Origin: Rhodospirillaceae bacterium
GTDB lineage: Bacteria; Pseudomonadota; Alphaproteobacteria; Rhodospirillales; Rhodospirillaceae
Direction: 5' to 3'
NCBI GenBank assembly: GCA_029245025.1
Contig: JAQWQC010000006.1
Location: 186,001-250,000, forward strand
DNA: 64,000 nucleotides
The position numbers and the translations under genes were made by a program. Numbering within the stretch: position 1 is the first letter of the stretch; each line of letters opens with the position of its first letter. Of this stretch, positions 28,447-37,281 are shown one piece after another. Below the pieces are notes generated by a model that worked only from the letters and a program-made list of their open reading frames with translations, was not told where the DNA came from and did not search any database.

Positions 28447-29715
28447 ATGGACTCTCCACACTCACACACCACTTTGTGCCGGGATTGCCTTTTTGCAAGC
28501 CGGAACCAGGGTCGTGTGTGCCCGCAGTGCGGATCGGAGCGTGTGACTATTCACGACGAGCTCAGCCAACTGAACATCGCGCACATAGATTGCGATGCAT
28601 TCTACGCTGCTGTGGAAAAACGCGACGACCCGAGTATACGGGATAAGCCCTTGTTGATCGGTGGGGGAAACCGTGGAGTCGTTTCAACCGCCTGCTACAT
28701 CGCTCGCCCATATGGTCCCCGGTCTGCCATGCCGATGTATAAGGCTCTTAAACTTTGCCCCGACGCAGTCGTTATGCGGCCCAATATGGAAAAATACCGC
28801 ATCGCCAGCCGCCAGGTCAGGGACATTCTTGAAACAGCGACGCCATTGGTCGAGCCGGTTTCCATTGATGAAGCTTATCTCGACCTCTCCGGGACCTTCC
28901 GCCTTCACCGTCGCGCGCCCGCCATAACGCTTGCATCCATTGCACGCGACATAGAGCGGCAAGTTGGCATCACCGTATCTATAGGGCTTAGCTACAATAA
29001 GTTCTTGGCCAAGATGGCATCGGAACGTGACAAGCCTAACGGCTTTGCAGTCATTGGCCAGGGCGACGCGGTCGCCTACCTTCACGATCAATCCATTAGC
29101 GCCATTCCCGGTGTGGGCCCAGCACTGGCCAACCGTTTGAAAGTTGACGGGTTGTTTTCCATTGGCGACCTCCAAGCAGTGACCCTACAAGATCTCGAAG
29201 GCCGTTACGGTGACACCGGTCGCCATTTGGCCCGCTTAAGCCGAGGCGAAGATTCACGACGCATCACCACTGGTCGCCCCGCCAAGAGTATTTCGGCTGA
29301 ACGCACTTTTGATCGCGACATCAGAGACCTTGATGCCCTTCTCAAGAGGCTATGGCCATTGTGCGAAGAGGTCTCTGCGCGGTTAAAAACAAAATCCTTA
29401 GCTGGTGGCGCTGTCACGCTGAAACTCAGAACCGCTCGTTTCCGAACCCTCACCCGAACTCAGACGTTGAACTCAGCAACCCAGCTCGCCGAAATTCTTT
29501 ATCGAACCACTAAGCCAATATTGGAACGAGAATTAAAACGCGGACCATTCCGTTTAATTGGCATTGGGGCTGGTACGCTTTCTGAATCAGCCGTCGCCGA
29601 CCTGCCGGATTTGCTCAACTATGATTTGGATAAGGTCAAGGGCGTTGAGCAGGCAATGGATACTGTGCGTGCAAAATTTGGCAAGAAAGCCATTCGCAAA
29701 GGGCGTGGAGACTAA
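28447..29715 (+). CDS. dinB: DNA polymerase IV (Y family) with N-terminal CxxC..CxxC extension
   Basis: CRDCLFASRNQGRVCPQCGS; IAHIDCDAFYAAVEKRDDPSIRDKPLLIGG; VEPVSIDEAYLDLSGT; IGLSYNKFLAKMASERDKP. Confidence 0.93.
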   Translation: MDSPHSHTTLCRDCLFASRNQGRVCPQCGSERVTIHDELSQLNIAHIDCDAFYAAVEKRDDPSIRDKPLLIGGGNRGVVSTACYIARPYGPRSAMPMYKALKLCPDAVVMRPNMEKYRIASRQVRDILETATPLVEPVSIDEAYLDLSGTFRLHRRAPAITLASIARDIERQVGITVSIGLSYNKFLAKMASERDKPNGFAVIGQGDAVAYLHDQSISAIPGVGPALANRLKVDGLFSIGDLQAVTLQDLEGRYGDTGRHLARLSRGEDSRRITTGRPAKSISAERTFDRDIRDLDALLKRLWPLCEEVSARLKTKSLAGGAVTLKLRTARFRTLTRTQTLNSATQLAEILYRTTKPILERELKRGPFRLIGIGAGTLSESAVADLPDLLNYDLDKVKGVEQAMDTVRAKFGKKAIRKGRGD

Positions 29716-29754
29716 AAACAGTTTCTATGGTGTCGCCCCTTTGCTGGATAGGTT

Positions 29755-30033
29755 TTAGGCGACCATATTCCAGCCCCAGAAGTCATCGAGTCGCGCCGCA
29801 TAATGAGGGCGCAACGGTAAACGCGCGTCATGATCCGACTTCAAGCAATGTTCGAACGTGTCGATCAGGCGATGAAGACGGCGACGGCGTAAACCGCTTG
29901 ACGCTTAGATCGGGTCAGACACCAATCCGGCAAGCGCCGTAAGAGCCGCGGCTGGAACGGCGAGACCTGCCAACACACCAGCCGTGAGTAATGATGAAGC
30001 CGCCGGGGGCCAGCCAAGGTGTATTAGACGCTA
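29755..30033 (-). pseudogene. Possible decayed reading frame (unidentified)
   Basis: Reverse frame RLIHLGWPPAASSLLTAGVLAGLAVPAAALTALAGLVSDPI*ASSGLRRRRLHRLIDTFEHCLKSDHDARLPLRPHYAARLDDFWGWNMVA*; protein-like C-terminus broken by TAA at 29905..29907. Confidence 0.35.
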
Positions 30034-30279
30034 CCAGCCGCCGATCCGGCTAAAAAGCCTGAAAGAGCATCCGTGCGGGCCACCGACGCCGCGACGGCTT
30101 TCCGCATACCGGCTGATCGCGTGACCAAGAATGTCAGACACCACCTCGGGCGGAATAGCATCCTGGCCGGTGCGCTGGCAGCTCGGCGGTGTGTTGTTGC
30201 TGAATCGTAGGGCTTTACCTTACCATCACGCCCGGTTGGGGCGAATATTAGGCACGCACATTTATTGTTAGGGGCGATC

Positions 30280-30660
30280 ATGACTGGGGACCAAACGGAC
30301 ACAACATCATCCGTCTTTCATCACGATGACCAGGGAAATCCAATTGGACACACAAGCCATGACAATGAGGCCGTCTCAAAATCCCGTATGTCGGCCTACT
30401 GGCGGGCGAATCTAAAGTTTTTAGGCGCACTTCTTGTGGTGTGGTTTGCCGTGTCATTCGGCGCCGGAATTATATTCGCTGATACCCTTGATCAATATTC
30501 GTTCCTCGGCTTTCCACTTGGTTTTTGGTTTTCTCAACAAGGTGCGATTTATGTGTTTGTCGTTTTGATCTTCATTTACGTGATCGGCATGAACCGCATC
30601 GATAAAATCCACGGTGTCGATGACGATGAATCATCGCCCACCACCGGAGGCAGCGCCTAA
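30280..30660 (+). CDS. DUF4212 domain protein (small subunit of sodium/solute symporter)
   Basis: YWRANLKFLGALLVVWFAVSFGAGIIFADTLDQYSFLGFPLGFWFSQQGAIYVFVVLIFIYVIGMNRID; directly precedes symporter. Confidence 0.88.
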   Translation: MTGDQTDTTSSVFHHDDQGNPIGHTSHDNEAVSKSRMSAYWRANLKFLGALLVVWFAVSFGAGIIFADTLDQYSFLGFPLGFWFSQQGAIYVFVVLIFIYVIGMNRIDKIHGVDDDESSPTTGGSA

Positions 30661-32435
30661 TGGCCGTTCAAACACTGACCTATATATTCGTCGGCCTAAC
30701 CTTCGGGCTTTACATCGCCATAGCACTTTGGTCCCGCGCCCGATCAACCACCGATTTTTACGTCGCGGGTGGCGGCGTTAATCCGGTGATCAATGGCATG
30801 GCGACGGCCGCAGATTGGATGAGCGCCGCCTCCTTTATTTCAATGGCCGGAATTATTGCGTTCATGGGGCGCGATGGTGCGGTGTACTTATTGGGCTGGA
30901 CCGGCGGATACGTATTGCTCGCACTTTTGCTTGCCCCTTATCTGCGAAAGTTTGGGCAATTCACCGTGCCTGATTTTATCGGTGAACGGTATTACTCCAG
31001 AGCCGCGCGGGTGGTTGCCGTTATCTGTCTAGTTTTTATTTCCTTCACCTATATCGCAGGACAAATGCGCGGCGTCGGAATTGTCTTCTCCCGGTTTTTA
31101 GAAGTGCATATCGCGACCGGAGTGTTGATCGGAATGGGTATCGTTTTTATCTATGCTGTGCTGGGCGGCATGAAAGGCATCACCTACACCCAAGCGGCGC
31201 AATATTGCGTGCTGATTTTTGCCTACATGGTCCCTGCAATCTTCATTTCGCTACTCGTTTCAGGTTCACCTATCCCCCAACTTGGGTTTGCCGGCACCAT
31301 GGCGGATGGATCCGGGAGGGCCGTGCTTGAAACTCTAGACGCAACCCTTCTCGATCTCGGGTTTGGTGCTTACACAGACGGCGCTAGGTCCACTATCGAT
31401 ATATTCGCAATTACAGCGGCTCTAATGATCGGCACCGCTGGACTGCCCCACGTTATTGTGCGTTTCTTCACAGTGCCCAAAGTGTCAGACGCACGGCGCT
31501 CAGCAGGGTGGGCATTAATGTTCATCGCCATTTTGTATACGACCGCACCGGCTGTTGCCGTGTTCGCTCGCATCAACTTCGTGGAGTCTGTTAACGGAAA
31601 ACCTTACGACGAAACACCGGCTTGGTTTCGAAACTGGGAAGATATCGGATTGGTGGCTTGGCAGGACAAAAACGACGATGGCCGTTTGCAGTATCGCGCC
31701 GGCGCTCCATTCGCCGGAGCGCCGAGCTTTAGCGACACCCGCGGTGACTCCGGTGAACGCCTGATAACCAATACAACCACCGAAACCGCGAACGAGGTAT
31801 ATGTAGACCGTGACATTATTGTGTTGGCCAATCCTGAAATTGCAGCTCTCCCAAACTGGGTGGTCGCCTTGGTCGCCGCTGGCGGTTTAGCGGCAGCGCT
31901 TTCGACGGCAGCGGGACTACTGTTGGTCATATCGGCCGCTGTTTCACATGACCTCCTTAAGAAAACTTTCTCGCCAAACCTCAGCGAACGACAGGAACTG
32001 CTCTATGCCCGCATTGCTATCGCTGTCGCCCTAGGTCTTGCAGGGCTATTTGGAATTTATCCGCCGGCCTTTGTGGCGCAAGTCGTGGCCTTTGCCTTTG
32101 GGTTGGCGGCGGCCTCTTTGTTCCCAGCTATTTTGCTCGGTGTTTTTTCGAAGCGCATGAACAAAGAAGGGGCTATTGCAGGCATGATCGTCGGGTTAAT
32201 TTTTACGTTCGGCTACATTGTGTACTTCAAGTTTGTCAGCCCCGGCAGCAACACCGCCGCCTATTGGCTATTTGGTATTTCACCGGAGGGAATCGGATTC
32301 ATTGGCGCAGCACTGAATTTTGCAGTCGCAGGTATTGTCGCCCGGTTTACCGCGCCGCCGCCGGATGCAGTACAAGACTTGGTGGACGATATTCGTTTGC
32401 CGTCTGGTGCGGGCGTTGCCCGCGACCACGGATAA
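30660..32435 (+). CDS. Sodium:solute symporter large subunit (ActP/VC_2705-like)
   Basis: TTDFYVAGGGVNPVINGMATAADWMSAASFISMAG...AALSTAAGLLLVISAAVSHDLLKK. Confidence 0.92.
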   Translation: MAVQTLTYIFVGLTFGLYIAIALWSRARSTTDFYVAGGGVNPVINGMATAADWMSAASFISMAGIIAFMGRDGAVYLLGWTGGYVLLALLLAPYLRKFGQFTVPDFIGERYYSRAARVVAVICLVFISFTYIAGQMRGVGIVFSRFLEVHIATGVLIGMGIVFIYAVLGGMKGITYTQAAQYCVLIFAYMVPAIFISLLVSGSPIPQLGFAGTMADGSGRAVLETLDATLLDLGFGAYTDGARSTIDIFAITAALMIGTAGLPHVIVRFFTVPKVSDARRSAGWALMFIAILYTTAPAVAVFARINFVESVNGKPYDETPAWFRNWEDIGLVAWQDKNDDGRLQYRAGAPFAGAPSFSDTRGDSGERLITNTTTETANEVYVDRDIIVLANPEIAALPNWVVALVAAGGLAAALSTAAGLLLVISAAVSHDLLKKTFSPNLSERQELLYARIAIAVALGLAGLFGIYPPAFVAQVVAFAFGLAAASLFPAILLGVFSKRMNKEGAIAGMIVGLIFTFGYIVYFKFVSPGSNTAAYWLFGISPEGIGFIGAALNFAVAGIVARFTAPPPDAVQDLVDDIRLPSGAGVARDHG

Positions 32436-32546
32436 ACCCTACCTAATTAGTTAGCCGACGCGAGGCGCTTTGCCCGCACTGCCCGGTTGCAATTTGGGGC
32501 TGGCCAGGGCAAACCGTGACCATGTTTATTCTCAGGAGACATCAAG

Positions 32547-33164
32547 ATGGACATGAACGGATCATACGACATTGCGGCACCACGAGAAGCCGTGTGGACG
32601 GCCCTAAATGACGTTGATGTCCTGAAATCCTGCATCCCAGGCTGCGAGTCTATCACTAAACATTCCGACACCGAACTTGAAGCGACCGTCTCTGCCAAAG
32701 TAGGGCCGGTGAAAGCCAAATTTACCGGTGCGGTGACCCTCTCAGACATCGACCCCCCCAACGGCTACACGATTTCCGGCGAAGGCAAAGGTGGGGCGGC
32801 TGGTTTCGCCAAGGGTGGCGCCAAAGTCAGCTTGGTCGAGAACGGCACCAGCACGACATTGAGCTACGAGGTTTCCGCCAATGTGGGCGGCAAGCTAGCT
32901 CAAATCGGTAGCCGCTTGATTGATTCCACGGCCAAGAAAATGGCTGATCAGTTTTTCTCTAAATTCAGCGACCAAGCGACCGGCAAAATCGAGTCTGGAA
33001 TCTTTGCAGAACCCAGGCCGCCAACCCCGGTCGCAGAGCCCGTTACCCCGGTGACCCAAAAGCCCGATCCTCTGAATAGTTTTCAGCCAATTTCTTTTGA
33101 CGTTTGGCTGCCAATGGTCCTGAGCATCTTCGCGCTTGTCTTAATTTGGACTATCTTCGGGTAG
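32547..33164 (+). CDS. CoxG-like SRPBCC protein (CO dehydrogenase subunit G family)
   Basis: MDMNGSYDIAAPREAVWTALNDVDVLKSCIPGCESI...GKLAQIGSRLIDSTAKKMADQFFSKF; C-terminal TM anchor. Confidence 0.9.
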   Translation: MDMNGSYDIAAPREAVWTALNDVDVLKSCIPGCESITKHSDTELEATVSAKVGPVKAKFTGAVTLSDIDPPNGYTISGEGKGGAAGFAKGGAKVSLVENGTSTTLSYEVSANVGGKLAQIGSRLIDSTAKKMADQFFSKFSDQATGKIESGIFAEPRPPTPVAEPVTPVTQKPDPLNSFQPISFDVWLPMVLSIFALVLIWTIFG

Positions 33165-33186
33165 GTAAACCAACCAACGCATAAAA

Positions 33187-33681
33187 ATGGACGCAGGTAC
33201 GATGCAAATATCAGTCACGATTAACGGTAAACAGGAAAGCGGGGAGGTAGAGCCCCGGACCTTGTTGGTAGAGTTCATCCGCTATCAGGTTGGGCTGACC
33301 GGAACCCACGTTGGCTGCGATACCAGCCAATGCGGCGCCTGCACCATTCATATGAACGGCAAGTCCGTTAAAGCCTGTACCCTTCTTGCCGCCCAGGCCG
33401 ACGGTCAGGACATTCAAACCATTGAGGGTGTCGCCCCGGTGGACGGACCGCTCCACCCTATGCAGGAAGCCTTTCGCGACAACCACGGTCTACAGTGCGG
33501 GTTCTGCACACCGGGCATGATCATGTCGGCCTTGGCGATGGTCGAGCGCCACAAGGGCGAAGACCTGGACGAACAAACCATTCGCGAAGAACTGGAGGGC
33601 AACCTGTGTCGTTGCACTGGTTATCACGGTATCGTCAAAGCGATCTCTGCCGGAGCCAAAACCATGCAGGGAGGCGCCTGA
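33187..33681 (+). CDS. (2Fe-2S)-binding small subunit of molybdenum hydroxylase (CoxS-like)
   Basis: [56 protein letters not shown]. Confidence 0.95.
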   Translation: MDAGTMQISVTINGKQESGEVEPRTLLVEFIRYQVGLTGTHVGCDTSQCGACTIHMNGKSVKACTLLAAQADGQDIQTIEGVAPVDGPLHPMQEAFRDNHGLQCGFCTPGMIMSALAMVERHKGEDLDEQTIREELEGNLCRCTGYHGIVKAISAGAKTMQGGA

Positions 33682-34475
33682 TGTACGCGTTTGACTACAA
33701 AAAGGTAGCGTCACTAGAAGACGCCCAAAAGGTATTTGAGTCAGCCGACGACGGCACCTTTATGGCCGGCGGCATGACATTGATACCGACACTCAAGCAG
33801 CGCTTAGCTAGTCCAACAGATGTGATTGATCTGGACGGGATAGACGAATTACGCGGTATTAACGTTGACAGCCATAGCGTGACCATTGGCGCTATGACCT
33901 GTCATGCGGATGTTGCTGCTTCTTCTGACGTCAAAAAGGCTATTCCAGCATTGGCCCATCTCGCATCTCTGATAGGCGATCCTCAGGTTCGCAATCGCGG
34001 CACCATCGGCGGATCCATCGCCAACAATGATCCTGCCGCCGATTACCCTGGCGCCTTGGTCGGTTTGGGGGCGACAGTGCATACAACCAAAAAGACAGTG
34101 TCTGCTGACGACTTTTTCACAGGTATGTTTGAAACGGCGTTGGAAGAGAATGAATTGGTGACCAAGGTCTCCTTCCCTATTCCGGAGAAAGCGGCTTATC
34201 AGAAGTTCCCAAACCCGGCGTCACGCTATGCCGTTGTAGGTGCATTCGTAGCTAAAACAAGCGATGGCATCCGCGTCGCCATCACCGGAGCGGGACCAAC
34301 AGTGTTTCGCGTGCCAGAAATGGAGAAGGAGCTCACCGGTTCCTTCACCGTTGATGCTATCTCTGACATTGCTGTGCCGACGCACGAGCTCAACTCTGAC
34401 CTTCATGCCACGGCGGAATACCGGGCCCACTTGATTGGGGTAATGGCGAAGCGCGCCGTCGCAGACTGCGGCTAG
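33681..34475 (+). CDS. FAD-binding medium subunit of molybdenum hydroxylase (CoxM-like)
   Basis: MAGGMTLIPTLKQRLASPTDVIDLDGIDELRGI; IGDPQVRNRGTIGGSIANNDPAADYPGALVGLGA; overlaps coxS stop (TGATG). Confidence 0.94.
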   Translation: MYAFDYKKVASLEDAQKVFESADDGTFMAGGMTLIPTLKQRLASPTDVIDLDGIDELRGINVDSHSVTIGAMTCHADVAASSDVKKAIPALAHLASLIGDPQVRNRGTIGGSIANNDPAADYPGALVGLGATVHTTKKTVSADDFFTGMFETALEENELVTKVSFPIPEKAAYQKFPNPASRYAVVGAFVAKTSDGIRVAITGAGPTVFRVPEMEKELTGSFTVDAISDIAVPTHELNSDLHATAEYRAHLIGVMAKRAVADCG

Positions 34476-34491
34476 GCCATTACCCCAATCA
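34432..34491. repeat. 16-bp perfect inverted repeat spanning the coxM stop codon, followed by T-run; possible terminator/stabilising hairpin
   Basis: TGATTGGGGTAATGGC (34432-34447) / GCCATTACCCCAATCA (34476-34491), 28-nt loop; TAG stop at 34473-34475; GCTCTTTTT follows. Confidence 0.7.
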
Positions 34492-34626
34492 GCTCTTTTT
34501 CGGCAAATGACTGGGGTTTTTCGAACGAGGGAAGCGCCTTGGTTCGTTCGGGCGTGGGCGGTATAATCGTTCCCAAGCGACGAGCACCATGGGCGCTCAC
34601 AAACAACAGTTGAGGGAAAATTCATT

Positions 34627-35439
34627 ATGGCGAAAGCATACGCAGCAGGAGCAAGATTTACAGAAAAATATGCGGCGAAAGTCTGTTCGATTGGCCTGAC
34701 CATTGTTGGCCTGGGCGCTTTGGTCGCCGCTCTTTCGGGACCGCTTTATCAAGCTGGCATTGTTGGTTTGGTGCCCGCCTTTGACGTTTTGCGCTATGCC
34801 GTATATGCCCTGGGCGCTGGCGCCGCACTGTGCGTGATTGGCTTTGTCTTCGGCCTAATTGCCTTTAAAAGCGACGTACTCAGCAATGCAGCCAACGGCT
34901 TACTCGGTATTATCATCGCCGGTGCGGTGTTCCTCGTACCTTACAGCCAAATGAGCCGCAACGCACCGCCGATCCATGAGATCACAACAGATTTTGATAA
35001 CCCGCCTGCCTTTATCGACATCGTTCCGCTACGCGAGGCAACAAACGCGGCAAACCCGCCGCAGTACGTACCGGTGATTAAAGGGTTTGGTCGCGAGGTA
35101 GACGTTATGCAAATGCAGAAAGATGTCTACGGTGATATCCAACCCTTGCGTTTTAAGGGCACCAACTACGAAGCCGTGTTCGAAAAGGCGCTGCAAGGCG
35201 TGGAAGACATGAATTGGACATTAGTCTCGGCCAATCCACAACTTGGTCGAATTGAGGCATACGACAAGACAGCGTGGTTTGGTTTCATTGATGATGTGGT
35301 CATTCGTGTTGAAGCTCAACCCATGGCCTACGAAATAGATATTCGCTCGAAGTCACGGGTCGGCTTTGGTGATATCGGCGCCAATGCGGAGCGTGTTCGT
35401 AAGTATCTGAGAAGCGTTTCGGGCGTTTCAGCACACTAG
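34627..35439 (+). CDS. DUF1499 domain membrane protein
   Basis: Three N-terminal TM segments; YEAVFEKALQGVEDMNWTLVSANPQLGRIEAYDKTAWFGFIDDVVIRVEAQPMAYEIDIRSKSRVGFGDIGANAERVRKYL. Confidence 0.82.
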   Translation: MAKAYAAGARFTEKYAAKVCSIGLTIVGLGALVAALSGPLYQAGIVGLVPAFDVLRYAVYALGAGAALCVIGFVFGLIAFKSDVLSNAANGLLGIIIAGAVFLVPYSQMSRNAPPIHEITTDFDNPPAFIDIVPLREATNAANPPQYVPVIKGFGREVDVMQMQKDVYGDIQPLRFKGTNYEAVFEKALQGVEDMNWTLVSANPQLGRIEAYDKTAWFGFIDDVVIRVEAQPMAYEIDIRSKSRVGFGDIGANAERVRKYLRSVSGVSAH

Positions 35440-35707
35440 TAGATACGACGCGAACCAAAGCGACGCAGACATGAGGTGATTGTTGCGCCAGATTGGACGG
35501 AAGCGCGTTTATCCGCCTGCGCTCAAGACAACAACTTGCTGCGGGCAGCGGCGAACCCGCGCGGAATGTAAGGGTATGCTGTCGGACGTTAGATTTGCCG
35601 ACTCAATGCGAATGCGCTAAAGGTTCCCTCATTGAGTGATCAAGATCACTCTTCTTGGGTATTGTTCCATTTTCGGTAATGCCCTCACCGTGTTAGCCTC
35701 ACTGATT

Positions 35708-37276
35708 ATGGGAACTGCAAAACGTAAATTGCGCGACCATCTCGGCTGGAATTTAGATCAACTCGGGCGGTCAATTCGGCGGACCGCGGCGGTCTTGGTG
35801 TCGGGCCTTATACTCGTTCAGCCGGTATATGGAGAAACCCTACGCGCCGCAGGTGGTGGAAACATTGTGGCTTTGCTACATCCGTTTTCATCTCTTCCGC
35901 AGGGTGTGATTAACCCGCATGCTATGATCCATGACATGCTGTTCTATGTGTCGACGGATGGCACTTTAGAGCAAGGTCTAGCTCTCAGTTCTGAGCCCAC
36001 ATCAGACACAACATGGCGCATCAACTTACGACCAAACGTTCGTTACTCTAATGGACGACCGTTCACCGCCGCCGCTGTCGTAAAGACGATTGAATATTTG
36101 AAGAGCGACGCTGCCGGTCGTTATGTTATTTCGGCAGAGACGCGAAGTGTAAAATCTGTCCGAGCGGTCGACGATCTCACCGTCGAAATTGAAACCTATG
36201 TTCCCGACGTGCTGTTGCCCAGACGCTTCGGTACGATTGTCATGCCGGAACCTTGGCTATACGAAGAACTCGGGCCAGATGCCTTTAGCCAAGCGCCCGT
36301 CGGAACGGGGTCATACGTGGTGGAAGACTGGCGTCTCGATGCGCAACGGCCTTATCTCGTTGCCAATCCGGACAGCTGGCGTGCGCCAGTCGAATTTGAT
36401 GTTGTTGATATCCGCATTGTGAAGGACCCGCCCTCTCAAGTGCAGGCGCTCATGTCTGGGCTGATTGATGTTGGCTACAACTTTGGTGTGGTCGAAATCG
36501 ATATGCTTGAGAGTCAAGACTTCCGTATTGTCACCAAGCCGGGCGGACAAGTGACCTCTTTGGCGTTGGCGAACCGTGATCCAGAGTCACCCTTTGCCGA
36601 CCAGCGTGTGCGCCAGGCCCTCAATTATGCCGTCGACAAACAAGCCATCGCCGACATCATCATGATGGGGACCACCGAACCGACCGGGCAACCAGGCTTA
36701 CCAGGGATGACCGGATACAACCCCAACATTCGACCCTACCCCTACGACCCAAACCGCGCGCGGCAATTACTGGCTGAAGCGGGTCACAGTTCGGGCTTGT
36801 CGTTCCGCGCTGAAGTTTTGATTACCGGCGTGCTTGAAGCGCCAACCATGTACCAGAAAGTGGCGCAGGATTTAGCGGCGGTTGGTGTCGCGATGGAGAT
36901 CAACCCACTTCAAGGTCAGGAATGGATTCGAAAGTACTTTACTGGCGACTGGGGTAAAGCAGATGCAATTTCCGCGACTTGGAATGCTGCCTCTTATTGG
37001 GATGTGATCCGCGCCATTGAAATTTTCTCATGTAATAAGACCGGCGCATTTTTCTGCGAGCCGGATCTCATGCCAACAATCGATGCGACACATGGAATGT
37101 TTGACGCCGAAGAACGCTCACAGACTTTACAGGATCTGTCGCAAGAGATGCATGATCTCGCTCCATCATTGTTCTTGGTTCACATTGTTGACGTGATCGC
37201 CGCCAGCAACCGTCTGGGGGAATTACCGTTCCGGCACAAGCAATTGGCTGTCGATAAACTTAGATTGGCGCGCTAA
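35708..37276 (+). CDS. ABC transporter solute-binding protein (family 5, peptide/nickel type)
   Basis: WRINLRPNVRYSNGRPFTAAAVVKTIEYL...DQRVRQALNYAVDKQAIADIIMMGTTEPTGQPGLPGMTGYNPNIRPYPYDPNRARQLLAEAG. Confidence 0.88.
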   Translation: MGTAKRKLRDHLGWNLDQLGRSIRRTAAVLVSGLILVQPVYGETLRAAGGGNIVALLHPFSSLPQGVINPHAMIHDMLFYVSTDGTLEQGLALSSEPTSDTTWRINLRPNVRYSNGRPFTAAAVVKTIEYLKSDAAGRYVISAETRSVKSVRAVDDLTVEIETYVPDVLLPRRFGTIVMPEPWLYEELGPDAFSQAPVGTGSYVVEDWRLDAQRPYLVANPDSWRAPVEFDVVDIRIVKDPPSQVQALMSGLIDVGYNFGVVEIDMLESQDFRIVTKPGGQVTSLALANRDPESPFADQRVRQALNYAVDKQAIADIIMMGTTEPTGQPGLPGMTGYNPNIRPYPYDPNRARQLLAEAGHSSGLSFRAEVLITGVLEAPTMYQKVAQDLAAVGVAMEINPLQGQEWIRKYFTGDWGKADAISATWNAASYWDVIRAIEIFSCNKTGAFFCEPDLMPTIDATHGMFDAEERSQTLQDLSQEMHDLAPSLFLVHIVDVIAASNRLGELPFRHKQLAVDKLRLAR

Positions 37277-37281
37277 CGCCC

